DNA of 33,457 nt from an uncultured Oscillospiraceae bacterium (lineage in GTDB: Bacteria > Bacillota > Clostridia > Oscillospirales > Acutalibacteraceae): NCBI GenBank assembly GCA_949283785.1, contig CASDTR010000027.1, positions 1 to 33,457 of the forward strand, given 5' to 3'. Each line of letters starts with the position of its first letter. Positions within the stretch are counted from its first letter, which is position 1. A model generated the notes under the pieces. That model did no database searches. It saw only the letters and a list, made by a program, of their open reading frames with translations, and was not told where the DNA came from. Positions 16,414 to 23,705 of this stretch are shown here, piece by piece. The translations under genes were made by a program, and so were the position numbers.

Positions 16414-17595
16414 TTATAACGTTTCCGTTGCGATATAGGATATTTCCTGCTGTTCCCTGAGTTTTAAAATATCCTCTTTCTGAGCTGCCACAAAAAATCC
16501 GTAAATGTTTAAGCCGTCCTTTTCGACACTTTCGATTATGCTGTCAAAGTCAACATCGCCTGTGTTCATCATCTTCACAATATCGTCGTTATCCCTGAGA
16601 TAGGAGAGCATGGAAATAAAATGAGTTTTCATAATTTCGCCGTTGCCTGTATCCTCAACAACGCCGTCAAGATCGGTCAGTGACAAATACGGATATTTTT
16701 CCTTATCCCATCTGAAACAAGTTCCTCCAGGCATAATATTAAAGCCCATGTTTGGAGAAATTATCATTCCTTCATCATTGCAGGCTCCCACAGCACACCA
16801 CAAGTAATATCCGGAAATGTCAGCCTCTTCATACCAGCTGTAAAATTTTTCATATTCCATCATATCTTTAAAAGTTACATAAACTTTGTAATACTTTGAT
16901 TCATCAAGCTCTTCAATTGCTTTATCTGCCTGCGCTTTTGTACCGTTTAATCCCAGCAGTTCGCCCGTTTCTCCGTCCACAGCTAAACTGTTCATTCTTT
17001 CTCTTCCCGGAACAAAAATATTAAAATTCGGCAGTTTTAGAGAATCTGAATCATAAAGAATAAGCCTATTTCTTTCAATAATTCCGTCCACATTTTCAAA
17101 TTTTCCGTCAACAAACTGATGCTGCCAAATTTTTATCCTGTACTTTCCGTAACCTAAATCTTCCGCAATTACCGCATCTCTGTAATTTCCCGGCATAAAC
17201 ATATCCGTATACACCGCCATATCAAGGGTCATCTGATTTATGCTGTATTCTTCCTCTATAATTTTTGCAGGTGAATAGTAAAACAGCGACACAAAATCGG
17301 GAAGTACAAATATAACAAGCAAAACTACTGCGAGAACTGCCGTTCCCGTAATGATACCCGCTTTGATAAAAGCTCTGCGTATGGATTTCTGCACATAGGA
17401 AATAAATTTTTCATGGGCTTCGGTTTCCGAGGCGGTTTCTGCTTCGTCCAATTCATCCAGCAGCGGAATTTTTGACTCCTCAAAAAGATATTCGCTTATG
17501 GCGTCCTGCTTTTCGATTTCCGATTCTACTTCCTTTCTGCGATTTTCGTCAAGTTTTCCCTCTTTGTATAGTTCGAGCAACTTACGGTATGTCAT
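16414..17595 (-). CDS. membrane anti-sigma factor partner of the ECF sigma
   Basis: This 393-residue single-pass membrane protein has a cytoplasmic part at about 1-75 (TYRKLLELYKEGKL ... SEYLFEES), a membrane helix at about 77-100, and a large extracytoplasmic domain of roughly 290 residues. This layout matches the sigma-regulator N/C-terminal family of anti-sigma factors. Its ATG overlaps the sigma stop (ATGA), with GGAGGGAG before it. It presumably holds the sigma factor inactive until an envelope signal is sensed. The signal and protease are unknown. Confidence 0.8.
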   Translation of the reverse strand: MTYRKLLELYKEGKLDENRRKEVESEIEKQDAISEYLFEESKIPLLDELDEAETASETEAHEKFISYVQKSIRRAFIKAGIITGTAVLAVVLLVIFVLPDFVSLFYYSPAKIIEEEYSINQMTLDMAVYTDMFMPGNYRDAVIAEDLGYGKYRIKIWQHQFVDGKFENVDGIIERNRLILYDSDSLKLPNFNIFVPGRERMNSLAVDGETGELLGLNGTKAQADKAIEELDESKYYKVYVTFKDMMEYEKFYSWYEEADISGYYLWCAVGACNDEGMIISPNMGFNIMPGGTCFRWDKEKYPYLSLTDLDGVVEDTGNGEIMKTHFISMLSYLRDNDDIVKMMNTGDVDFDSIIESVEKDGLNIYGFFVAAQKEDILKLREQQEISYIATETL

Positions 17596-18083
17596 AATTC
17601 TCCCTCCAAATAAGATTTAAGTTCTCTCCTCGCCCTGTATGAAATCACACGGACATTTTCGGGAGTAAGATGCAGAATTGCTGCAATCTCCTTTTGCGAT
17701 AGATTTCCGAAATACTGCATCTGAACCACTTCCCGCTTTCTTTTATCCAGCTTTCCCATCGCTTTATAAAGGGCCCTGCATTTCTCATCAGCGACCAGCC
17801 GTTCCAAAATCCCGCTCTCGCCGCTTTCCTGCGTTTCCTTTATTTGTTCCAGCGATATTTTTCTTTTCTCTTTTTTTAACGCGTTGAAATACAGATTCCG
17901 CGCCACCGTATAAAGCCATGCTCTCACGTTCGCATGGCCGTCGGGCAGGGAGAGCAAAGCTTTCAGAAATGTCTCCTGAAGCAGATCCTCGGAAATAGTC
18001 AAATCGCCGCTCAGTGAATAAAGATAGAGGTAAATTTCCCTGCCGTATCTCCCGTAAAAAATATTCAGCATTTCTCTGTCCAC
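17592..18083 (-). CDS. ECF-type RNA polymerase sigma factor
   Basis: This 163-residue sigma-70 family member has only region 2 (about 5-75, with DLLQETFLKALLSL and WLYTVARNLYFN) and region 4 (about 110-160, with LSQKEIAAILHLTPENVRVISYRARREL), the hallmark of extracytoplasmic-function sigmas. The start codon is GTG with GGGAGG just upstream. It is translationally coupled to the membrane anti-sigma gene. A TGTAAC-type promoter in front suggests that it drives its own operon. Confidence 0.9.
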   Translation of the reverse strand: MDREMLNIFYGRYGREIYLYLYSLSGDLTISEDLLQETFLKALLSLPDGHANVRAWLYTVARNLYFNALKKEKRKISLEQIKETQESGESGILERLVADEKCRALYKAMGKLDKRKREVVQMQYFGNLSQKEIAAILHLTPENVRVISYRARRELKSYLEGEL

Positions 18084-18132
18084 ATTCCGCTCCCTCCCCT
18101 TTTATAAGCTTTCCTTGATGCACCTTCACCGT

Positions 18133-18161
18133 TATAACATCCCAAACGCCGAAATGTTACA
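18133..18161 (-). promoter_or_regulatory. candidate autoregulated ECF promoter
   Basis: On the minus strand, TGTAACAT (18154-18161) is a good ECF -35 element, and GTTATAAC follows about 17 bases later as the -10 region, 50 bases before the sigma gene. TGTAACAT and ATGTTATA also form a near-perfect inverted repeat. Confidence 0.55.
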
Positions 18162-18173
18162 GATTTTAAAGAA

Positions 18174-18210
18174 AAAACGCAGAAACATCTTTTAAAGAAT
18201 TTCTGCGTTT
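18174..18210 (-). terminator. terminator after the proA-linked membrane protein gene
   Basis: An 11-bp stem AAACGCAGAAA/TTTCTGCGTTT (18175-18185 with 18200-18210) is followed by T-rich sequence on both strands. It separates the proBA operon from the ECF sigma promoter. Confidence 0.8.
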
Positions 18211-18274
18211 AAGTTTTTTTAAAATATTCAGTTCATTCGCCGTATCCGTCTTTTTCAGCGGAATCGGAGTATGT

Positions 18275-19105
18275 TTATTCTGCCGCTTCCTCCGCAGCTT
18301 CCGTTTCATCAGAAGCAGCTTCGGTGGGCTCTGTGAAAGGCTCAGCGTAAATCTCCGAAGGCTCTGCCTCCTCCGAGGTATCCGCATTCGGCGCCTCGGT
18401 TGTGGTGGGCGTTGTTTCGGTCTCAGGCGCATTGGTGGATCTGATAGCGCTTACATAGTATCCGTCGGAGCTTTCACGGAGAATTACCGTTACATATTTA
18501 TCGGGTTCCGGCTCGACCATATCGCCGTTTTCGGCCTGTGACCACTGGCTGCTGCCGAGATAGCCCACAAGAAGCTCGATGGTATTGCCCTTCTTTGAAA
18601 TCTCAAACACACGGGGAGTATAAATAGGCTCAACACCCGTGATGGGAACTATGTATACCTGCTTTGCGCTGTCATAGCTGAATTCATAACCCAGACCCGT
18701 TACGCTTGTATGCTCCGGCTTCGCCTCGGGTCCGAAGAGCTTTGAGAAGTATTTTTCAACATCCTTCTGGGGTATGGAAAGATTTCCGTCATCAGTAGCG
18801 TAAACGGAAGTGTCAAGGTCGCTTTTAAGCAGCGCCCAGATCGCAGCATTGATAAGCTGATCCTGCTTGCCCTTTGTAACGTCGTCAAAGGGATCGGGGT
18901 CAAACATTATTACAGGTGTTATAAATGACTCGTATTCAGCTTTTTTCGCCGACTGGTCGGTCAATTTGCCGACGCCGAAAACAATGCCCGCTATTACAGC
19001 CGCAAGGCCTATAACCGCAAAAACTATAACGATAATTCCCACGGGCATTGCCGCTTTGTTTCTCTTGTGCTTTCTTGCTGAAACAATTTTCTTTGATTTT
19101 TCCAT
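18275..19105 (-). CDS. membrane-anchored extracytoplasmic protein of unknown function
   Basis: This 276-residue protein has a basic cytoplasmic N-terminus (KSKKIVSARKHKRNK), one membrane helix at about 20-45, and an extracytoplasmic domain of roughly 170 residues. That domain is followed by a low-complexity Thr/Glu/Ala-rich tail (about 225-276). I do not recognise the domain; its length and the strand-rich text (YEFSYDSAKQVYIVPI, VTVILRESSDGYYVSAI) suggest a small beta-rich fold. AGGAG lies six bases before the ATG. It is 30 bases behind proA, probably in the same transcript, but no link to proline synthesis is evident. Confidence 0.75.
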   Translation of the reverse strand: MEKSKKIVSARKHKRNKAAMPVGIIVIVFAVIGLAAVIAGIVFGVGKLTDQSAKKAEYESFITPVIMFDPDPFDDVTKGKQDQLINAAIWALLKSDLDTSVYATDDGNLSIPQKDVEKYFSKLFGPEAKPEHTSVTGLGYEFSYDSAKQVYIVPITGVEPIYTPRVFEISKKGNTIELLVGYLGSSQWSQAENGDMVEPEPDKYVTVILRESSDGYYVSAIRSTNAPETETTPTTTEAPNADTSEEAEPSEIYAEPFTEPTEAASDETEAAEEAAE

Positions 19106-19135
19106 AAGTCGCTCCTGTTCTGCCCTAAAGGCTTG

Positions 19136-20380
19136 TCAGCGAATTTGTCCGCTGCCGCTGATTATATATTTCTGGCTCGTAAGCTCGCTTAAGCCGAGAG
19201 GTCCTCTGGCGTGAAGTTTCTGGGTGGAAATTCCTATTTCCGCGCCGAAGCCGAATTCTCCGCCGTCTGTAAACCTTGTTGAAGCGTTTACATATACCGC
19301 CGCAGAGTCAACCTGCTGCTGGAACTTCATGGCCGAGGCGAAGTCGCTTGTTATTATGCTCTCGCTGTGACCTGTTGAATAACGGTTTATGTGCTCAACA
19401 GCTTCTTCAACGCTGTCCACGGTTTTAACCGAAATTATATAGTCAAGGTACTCTTTGCCCCAGTCCTCTTCGGTGGCGGGAATGATTCCCTCAACAGCTT
19501 CGGCCGCTCTTTCGTCGCCTCTTACTTCAACATTCTTTGTCCTGAGCTTTTCACATACTAAAGGCAGAACCCGCTCAAGGGCTCCCGAATGTATTACAAG
19601 GCTTTCGCAGGCGTTGCACACGGAGGGTCTCGAGGTCTTTGCGTTAAATACGATATCCGCCGCCATCTGAGCGTCAGCCGTCTCATCAATATAAATGTGG
19701 CAGTTGCCCGCTCCCGTCTCGATTACGGGCACGCTGGAATTTTCCACAACGCTTTTAATGAGTCCCGCTCCGCCTCTGGGAATAAGCACATCCACATATC
19801 CGTTGAGCCTCATAAGCTCCTTAGCGCCCTCTCTGGAGGTATCCTCAACAAAGCAGATGACGTCCTCGGGAAGACCCGCATTTTTAACGGCCTCGCGCAT
19901 CACTCCCGCAATGACAAGGTTTGAGTTAATAGCCTCCTTGCCGCCTCTGAGAATAACCGCGTTTCCGCTCTTTATGCACAGAGCCGCGGCATCCGCCGTG
20001 ACGTTGGGCCTCGCCTCATATATTACGCCGATAACTCCGAGAGGAACGCTTACCTTTTCGATTCTCAGACCGTTGGGCCTTGTGGCTCCTCCTACGGCTC
20101 TGCCGATAGGATCGTCAAGGGCGATTATATCCTCTGCACCCTTGGCCATTCCCTCTATTCTGCCTTCGTCGAGGCTCAGCCTGTCGATAAGGGAAGGGGT
20201 GAGTCCGTTTTCCCGGCCTTTTTCAACGTCTTTACGGTTTGCCTCTATTATTTTTTCCGCGTTCTCTCTGAGAGCTTTGGCGATTTCTGAAAGCGCTCTG
20301 TTCCTCGTCTCTCCCGAGGAGCTCGCAAGTACGCCTTTGGCTTTCTTTGCCCTTTCTCCCAGTTCGGAAATATATGACAT
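19136..20380 (-). CDS. proA: gamma-glutamyl phosphate reductase
   Basis: ProA reduces glutamyl-5-phosphate to glutamate-5-semialdehyde with NADPH, the second step of proline synthesis. The 414-residue sequence is full length for the family, with GVIGVIYEARPNVT, the nucleotide-binding ILRGGKEAINSN, the catalytic cysteine in SVCNACE, and FGFGAEIGISTQKLHARGP near the C-terminus. It starts one base after the proB stop, with GGGAGG inside the end of proB, so the two are coupled. The stop codon is TGA. Confidence 0.97.
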   Translation of the reverse strand: MSYISELGERAKKAKGVLASSSGETRNRALSEIAKALRENAEKIIEANRKDVEKGRENGLTPSLIDRLSLDEGRIEGMAKGAEDIIALDDPIGRAVGGATRPNGLRIEKVSVPLGVIGVIYEARPNVTADAAALCIKSGNAVILRGGKEAINSNLVIAGVMREAVKNAGLPEDVICFVEDTSREGAKELMRLNGYVDVLIPRGGAGLIKSVVENSSVPVIETGAGNCHIYIDETADAQMAADIVFNAKTSRPSVCNACESLVIHSGALERVLPLVCEKLRTKNVEVRGDERAAEAVEGIIPATEEDWGKEYLDYIISVKTVDSVEEAVEHINRYSTGHSESIITSDFASAMKFQQQVDSAAVYVNASTRFTDGGEFGFGAEIGISTQKLHARGPLGLSELTSQKYIISGSGQIR

Positions 20381-20381
20381 A

Positions 20382-21170
20382 TTATTTCCTCCCTTTAAAT
20401 ATAGTGCCTGTCTGTCGGCCTTCTATAAGCTTATATATATCCTGGGGGTGAGATCCGTTCATAACTACCGTATCAATGCCGTGCTCAGCGGCTATCTGAG
20501 CGGCTTTGAGCTTCGTCACCATTCCTCCGGTTCCCCGCTTGCTGCCCGCTCCTCCCGCAAGAGCTATTACCCTTTCGTCGATTTCGTCTACAACGGGTAT
20601 GAGCCTTGCGTCAGGGTCCGTATGTGGGTCACTGCTGAAAAGTCCGTCTATATCGCTGAGGATTATCAGCGCGTCCGCCTCTACAAGGGCGGCCACCGTT
20701 GCCGACAGGCTGTCGTTATCTCCGTAAACTATCTCTTCTACGGCGACGCTGTCGTTTTCGTTTACAATGGGTACTGCGCCGTATTCAAAAAGGTGCTTAA
20801 ATGTATTTGAAAGATTCTCTCTGCGCTCTTTGTCCTCAAAGTCGCTTCTTGTCACAAGAAGCTGGGCTATGGTGTGGCCGTACTCACTGAAAAACTTATC
20901 GTACATGAACATGAGCTCACACTGTCCCACTGCGGCGGCGGCCTGTCTGCCCGGAGTATCCTTAGGGCGTTCTTTCAGCCCCAGTTTCCCTACTCCCACA
21001 CCTATGGCGCCTGAGGTCACAAGGACGACCTCAATGCCCGAATTCACAAGGTCCGAAAGCACGCTGGCAAGCTTTGCCATCCTTCTGATATTTGTCTTAC
21101 CTGTTTCATATGTAAGAGTGGAGGTTCCAACCTTTACCACTATCCTGTTTAAGTTTTTTAATACAGCCAT
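20382..21170 (-). CDS. proB: glutamate 5-kinase, short form without PUA domain
   Basis: ProB phosphorylates glutamate to start proline synthesis and is normally the feedback-controlled step. The 262 residues cover only the amino-acid kinase domain: KVGTSTLTYETGK, VTSGAIGVGVG, VNENDSVAVEEI, SDIDGLF, GTGGMVTKLKAAQIA. The C-terminal PUA domain of the 367-residue enterobacterial enzyme is missing, as in several Clostridia. It is the first gene of the operon. A GAGGAAGAG ribosome binding site precedes the ATG. Confidence 0.95.
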   Translation of the reverse strand: MAVLKNLNRIVVKVGTSTLTYETGKTNIRRMAKLASVLSDLVNSGIEVVLVTSGAIGVGVGKLGLKERPKDTPGRQAAAAVGQCELMFMYDKFFSEYGHTIAQLLVTRSDFEDKERRENLSNTFKHLFEYGAVPIVNENDSVAVEEIVYGDNDSLSATVAALVEADALIILSDIDGLFSSDPHTDPDARLIPVVDEIDERVIALAGGAGSKRGTGGMVTKLKAAQIAAEHGIDTVVMNGSHPQDIYKLIEGRQTGTIFKGRK

Positions 21171-21219
21171 ACTCTTCCTCTATATACGACGGAAAAATCT
21201 CCGTATGATTTACCTTAAA

Positions 21220-21228
21220 ATTATACCA
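21220..21228 (-). promoter_or_regulatory. extended -10 promoter of proB
   Basis: TGGTATAAT on the minus strand gives a perfect -10 hexamer with the extended TGn motif, 50 bases before proB. No good -35 exists at 17 bases, which the extended element can compensate for. Confidence 0.55.
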
Positions 21229-21271
21229 CAAAACAATCCCTATTGTATAGCGAAAAAACAAATTTAAATAA

Positions 21272-21314
21272 AAGAATACAGCCCGCTGCAAGAAAAACAG
21301 CGGGCATTATTCTT
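21272..21314 (-). terminator. ptsH terminator
   Basis: GCCCGCTG/CAGCGGGC (21281-21288 with 21298-21305) is extended by AAGAATA/TATTCTT flanks. It lies 25 bases after the HPr stop, and the minus strand continues into T-rich sequence. Confidence 0.8.
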
Positions 21315-21338
21315 AAAAAGTATTCTGTTTAAAATAAA

Positions 21339-21602
21339 TTACTCGGCAAAACCTGACTCAACAAGCTTTACGAGAGCATCGACAGCCTCTTCCTCATCGG
21401 AACCGCCTGCGATGATGCGAATCTGTGTGCCGCCCATAATACCCAGTGAAAGCACACCGAGAAGGCTCTTTGCGTTTACGCGGCGCTCCTCTTTCTCAAC
21501 CCAAATTGAAGACTTGAATTCATTTGCCTTCTGTATAAAAAAGGTAGCAGGACGAGCATGTAAACCAACCTTATTCTGAACAGTTACATCTTTTACGTAC
21601 AT
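21339..21602 (-). CDS. ptsH: phosphocarrier protein HPr
   Basis: HPr is the small cytoplasmic phosphocarrier of the sugar phosphotransferase system. Its 87 residues include the active histidine in VGLHARPA (about 15) and the regulatory serine in NAKSLLGVLSLGI (about 46). It is therefore a true HPr, able to act in transport and in CcpA-mediated catabolite control, rather than Crh, which lacks the histidine. The ATG at 21602 is preferred over a GTG two codons earlier, because AGGAG is then ten bases away. ptsI is not adjacent, so this is a solo ptsH. Confidence 0.94.
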   Translation of the reverse strand: MYVKDVTVQNKVGLHARPATFFIQKANEFKSSIWVEKEERRVNAKSLLGVLSLGIMGGTQIRIIAGGSDEEEAVDALVKLVESGFAE

Positions 21603-21655
21603 AGTCACATTACTCCTACAAAATAAATTTGCTTTTTGTTTTTTCGCTGTTACAT

Positions 21656-21683
21656 ATTATAGCACAAAACTTTATCTCGTCAA
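21656..21683 (-). promoter_or_regulatory. sigma-A promoter of ptsH
   Basis: TTGACG (21678-21683) and TATAAT (21656-21661), with a 16-base spacer and an extended TGC before the -10, lie about 50 bases upstream of ptsH on the minus strand. This is near consensus and probably strong. Confidence 0.75.
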
Positions 21684-21761
21684 TCAAAATCCGCCGACTT
21701 ATTCCCCTTTTTCCAATAATTCGGCCTGTCTGCTAAACATGCCTGCTTTAAAAACGTTTGG

Positions 21762-21798
21762 TTTGTACATTTTGTCCATGATTTTTTGTACACTTTGT
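21762..21798. repeat. direct repeat of TTTGTACA(T/C)TTTGT
   Basis: Two 14-mers (21762-21775 and 21785-21798) differ at one base and are 23 bases apart start to start. Each contains the palindrome TGTACA. They lie between the deacetylase stop and the ptsH promoter. They may be paired operators, but no protein can be named. Confidence 0.5.
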
Positions 21799-21844
21799 TT
21801 ATATAAATTTGCGAATTCTGACACATATTGACGATGGCTACGGT

Positions 21845-22888
21845 TTAATTGGCTATTTTGTGATGAACAGGTGAAACCTTTTCGGTCAAAACACCGAAGG
21901 AGTAACCTTTTGACTTAAAATACTCTATGATCTGCGGCAAAGCCTTGGGAGTAGTAGACTTGTTTCCGGCATCATGCATGAGCACTATTACCCTGTCGGT
22001 ACCGGGATTACTTATCTTTATATTCTCAACGAGCTTTGAAACAGGCACATTGTTCCCCGCAGCGTCTCCGCTGTCACAGTTCCAGTCAAAATACTCATAT
22101 CCCATATTATGCACTTTCCGAGCGGCTGTACTTATTATTCCTCTGCAATATTTTCTGCTTACCGTATTGCTGCTTCCTCCCGGAAAACGTATTATCCTGC
22201 TGTTAACGCCCGTCTCCGACTTGACTATTTCAGCTATATTGGAGAGATCCTTTAAATATGCACCTAAAGACGAATATATATTTTTATAATCGTGGGTTTC
22301 GGAATGAAGGCCTATGGCATGTCCTTCATCTACTATATTTTTCATGTATTTATTATAGCCCTTGCCGTCTATTACGAAAAACGTGGCTTTGACATTGTAC
22401 TTTCTCAAAACCTCAAGCACCTTCGGAGTGTTTTTGGACGGCCCGTCGTCAAAGGTAAGGTATACAACCTTGCCCGAGGAGACGGAACCGTCCTCGGGTA
22501 CATTGGGCTGAGGAGCCGCAGCGGGCTCCCGTGAATCTTTTTTTTCCGTGCTTTCCGCTTTCTCAGATGATTTTTCTTTTTCCTTTTTCATCTCTCTGAG
22601 CTTCTCGTTTTCACTTTCCAGCTCTTCTATTTTTTTCTTATCCTCATCCTTCTCTTTTTCCAGCTCATTAAGCCTGCTTTCGAGTTCTTCGATCTTCTCC
22701 TGCGCCCTTTCCTTTCCTCCGCTTGCCCTCTCGGACAGGTCCGAAACCGAGCTGCTCATCCTTGACATTTCCTCGTAAAGCTTTGTTTTATCTATGTAAA
22801 GCTTTATCCCCACTGCCGAAATGATGCATATTATGATAAGGCCCAGAGCCGTTATTCTGCGTAATTTTTTAGCGTAAATGGATTTCAT
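21845..22888 (-). CDS. membrane-anchored coiled-coil polysaccharide deacetylase
   Basis: This is a NodB-fold carbohydrate esterase (CE4), probably acting on cell-wall glycans outside the membrane. Its 347 residues comprise a basic start, a membrane helix at about 12-31, a long Glu/Lys coiled coil (about 35-120), a short Pro/Ala linker and the catalytic domain. Motifs are TFDDG (145-149), HSETH (195-199), RFPGG (234-238), DWNCDS (268-273) and LMHD (303-306), so the metal site and catalytic residues look intact. GGAGG lies seven bases before the ATG at 22888. A phased TTGTA array lies just upstream of its promoter and suggests WalR-type control. Confidence 0.9.
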   Translation of the reverse strand: MKSIYAKKLRRITALGLIIICIISAVGIKLYIDKTKLYEEMSRMSSSVSDLSERASGGKERAQEKIEELESRLNELEKEKDEDKKKIEELESENEKLREMKKEKEKSSEKAESTEKKDSREPAAAPQPNVPEDGSVSSGKVVYLTFDDGPSKNTPKVLEVLRKYNVKATFFVIDGKGYNKYMKNIVDEGHAIGLHSETHDYKNIYSSLGAYLKDLSNIAEIVKSETGVNSRIIRFPGGSSNTVSRKYCRGIISTAARKVHNMGYEYFDWNCDSGDAAGNNVPVSKLVENIKISNPGTDRVIVLMHDAGNKSTTPKALPQIIEYFKSKGYSFGVLTEKVSPVHHKIAN

Positions 22889-22919
22889 GGCACTGCCTCC
22901 CAATGTTTTTTCCTGCATC

Positions 22920-22948
22920 ATTCTACCATCTTCGACAGCGAAATCCAA
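22920..22948 (-). promoter_or_regulatory. putative promoter of the deacetylase gene
   Basis: TTGGAT (22943-22948) and TAGAAT (22920-22925), 17 bases apart on the minus strand, lie about 30 bases before the ATG. Both are imperfect, as expected for a promoter that needs an activator. The TTGTA array begins two bases upstream of the -35. Confidence 0.5.
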
Positions 22949-22949
22949 T

Positions 22950-23007
22950 TACAATACCGCTACAATAAAGTACAATTAGGCTACAATCAGTTACAACTTA
23001 TTACAAA
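22950..23007 (-). promoter_or_regulatory. six-unit helically phased TTGTA array, WalR-box-like
   Basis: Six copies of TTGTA (TACAA on the plus strand, starting at 22950, 22961, 22971, 22982, 22992 and 23002) recur every 10 or 11 bases, so all face one side of the helix. The known WalR (YycF) site is TGTWAH-N5-TGTWAH with an 11-base period; three units match TGTWAH fully and three differ at one position. The array abuts the -35 of the deacetylase gene. In Bacillus, WalR controls cell-wall genes including the deacetylase pdaC. The protein assignment is inference. Confidence 0.65.
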
Positions 23008-23105
23008 AATAATAAATATACGACTGTATACAGATTCTGCCTCACGGCGCAAAAGAGGTATGCCTCCATTACGCCCCATAAGCTTAGCACAGATTTAAAG
23101 CAAAA

Positions 23106-23141
23106 ATCACCCGAAATCGGACGGAGCCGATCACGGGTGAT
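23106..23141 (-). terminator. terminator downstream of the mazF remnant
   Basis: Nested stems ATCACCCG/CGGGTGAT and ATCGG/CCGAT (23106-23141) are followed by TTTTTG on the minus strand, about 60 bases after the mazF stop. Confidence 0.8.
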
Positions 23142-23183
23142 AAGCGATAAAACAAAACGCATTGTATAATAATGCACGCGGCC

Positions 23184-23210
23184 GAGAATACATAAGATTT
23201 ATGTATTCTC
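23184..23210. repeat. perfect 12-bp hairpin spanning the mazF stop codon
   Basis: GAGAATACATAA (23184-23195) pairs perfectly with 23199-23210 across a GAT loop. The stem includes the last codons and stop of the mazF frame and no T-run follows. The minus-strand RNA carries UACAU, the cleavage pentamer known for MazF of Bacillus and Staphylococcus. Confidence 0.55.
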
Positions 23211-23552
23211 TCCCAATCCGAAGCTTACGGACAAGGCCTTGTTGACGCGAAGCATATCCTCGCTGTCAAGATTTCCCATCTTTTCCTTGAGCCTTCTTTT
23301 GTCGAGGGTGCGCACCTGTTCAAGAAGCACTATGGAATCCCTGGCAAGTCCACATTCGTCGGCGTGTACCTGAATATGGGTAGGAAGATTTGTCTTGTAC
23401 TTCTGGCTGGTTATGGCAGCCGCTATAACCGTGGGACTGAACTTGTTCCCCACATCGTTCTGAACTATGAGCACGGGACGCAGTCAGCCCTGCTCCGAAC
23501 CCACAACGGGACTTAAATCAGCGTAGTATATATCTCCCCTTTTGACAGTCAT
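23199..23552 (-). pseudogene. mazF: MazF/NdoA-type endoribonuclease toxin, interrupted by UGA
   Basis: The frame from the ATG at 23552 reads MTVKRGDIYYADLSPVVGSEQG, then TGA at 23484-23486, then LRPVLIVQNDVGNKFSPTVIAAAITSQ and on to a normal end. In intact homologues the conserved run is EQGG-x-RPV, so the stop replaces the second glycine (GGA to TGA would do it). The total length of 117 codons and the rest of the sequence are normal. UGA is a true stop in neighbouring genes. No antitoxin gene (ndoAI) precedes it. It may be a recent null mutation or a sequencing error; reading through UGA-C is a remote alternative. Confidence 0.82.
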
Positions 23553-23672
23553 CAAAAATCACTCTCCGAAGTTATAAGTTTCAGCACCTTTATTTTGTGC
23601 AGCTGTGGCTCCGGTTAATCAAAAAAAATAATTTTCGGGGAGAAAACTTAAATTCAAAACGGAGCCTGTTCC

Positions 23673-23701
23673 ATTATATGCTTTTAACCGAAGAGTGACA
23701 G
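23673..23701 (-). promoter_or_regulatory. putative promoter of the mazF remnant
   Basis: CTGTCA (23696-23701) and a perfect TATAAT (23673-23678) with a 17-base spacer lie about 120 bases upstream of the mazF start on the minus strand, right after the lipoprotein stop. Confidence 0.5.
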
Positions 23702-23705
23702 ACGG

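Noticed and set aside
22950-23007. TACAAT repeats as a series of plus-strand -10 boxes or a CRISPR-like array
   Set aside because: No -35 partners or downstream plus-strand gene exist, and the unit is far too short and closely spaced for CRISPR. The phased operator reading fits better.
23484-23486. UGA recoded as glycine (as in some candidate phyla) or selenocysteine in mazF
   Set aside because: proA, acpS and nnr end normally with TGA, the genome context is a standard Firmicutes one, and no selenocysteine insertion element is visible.
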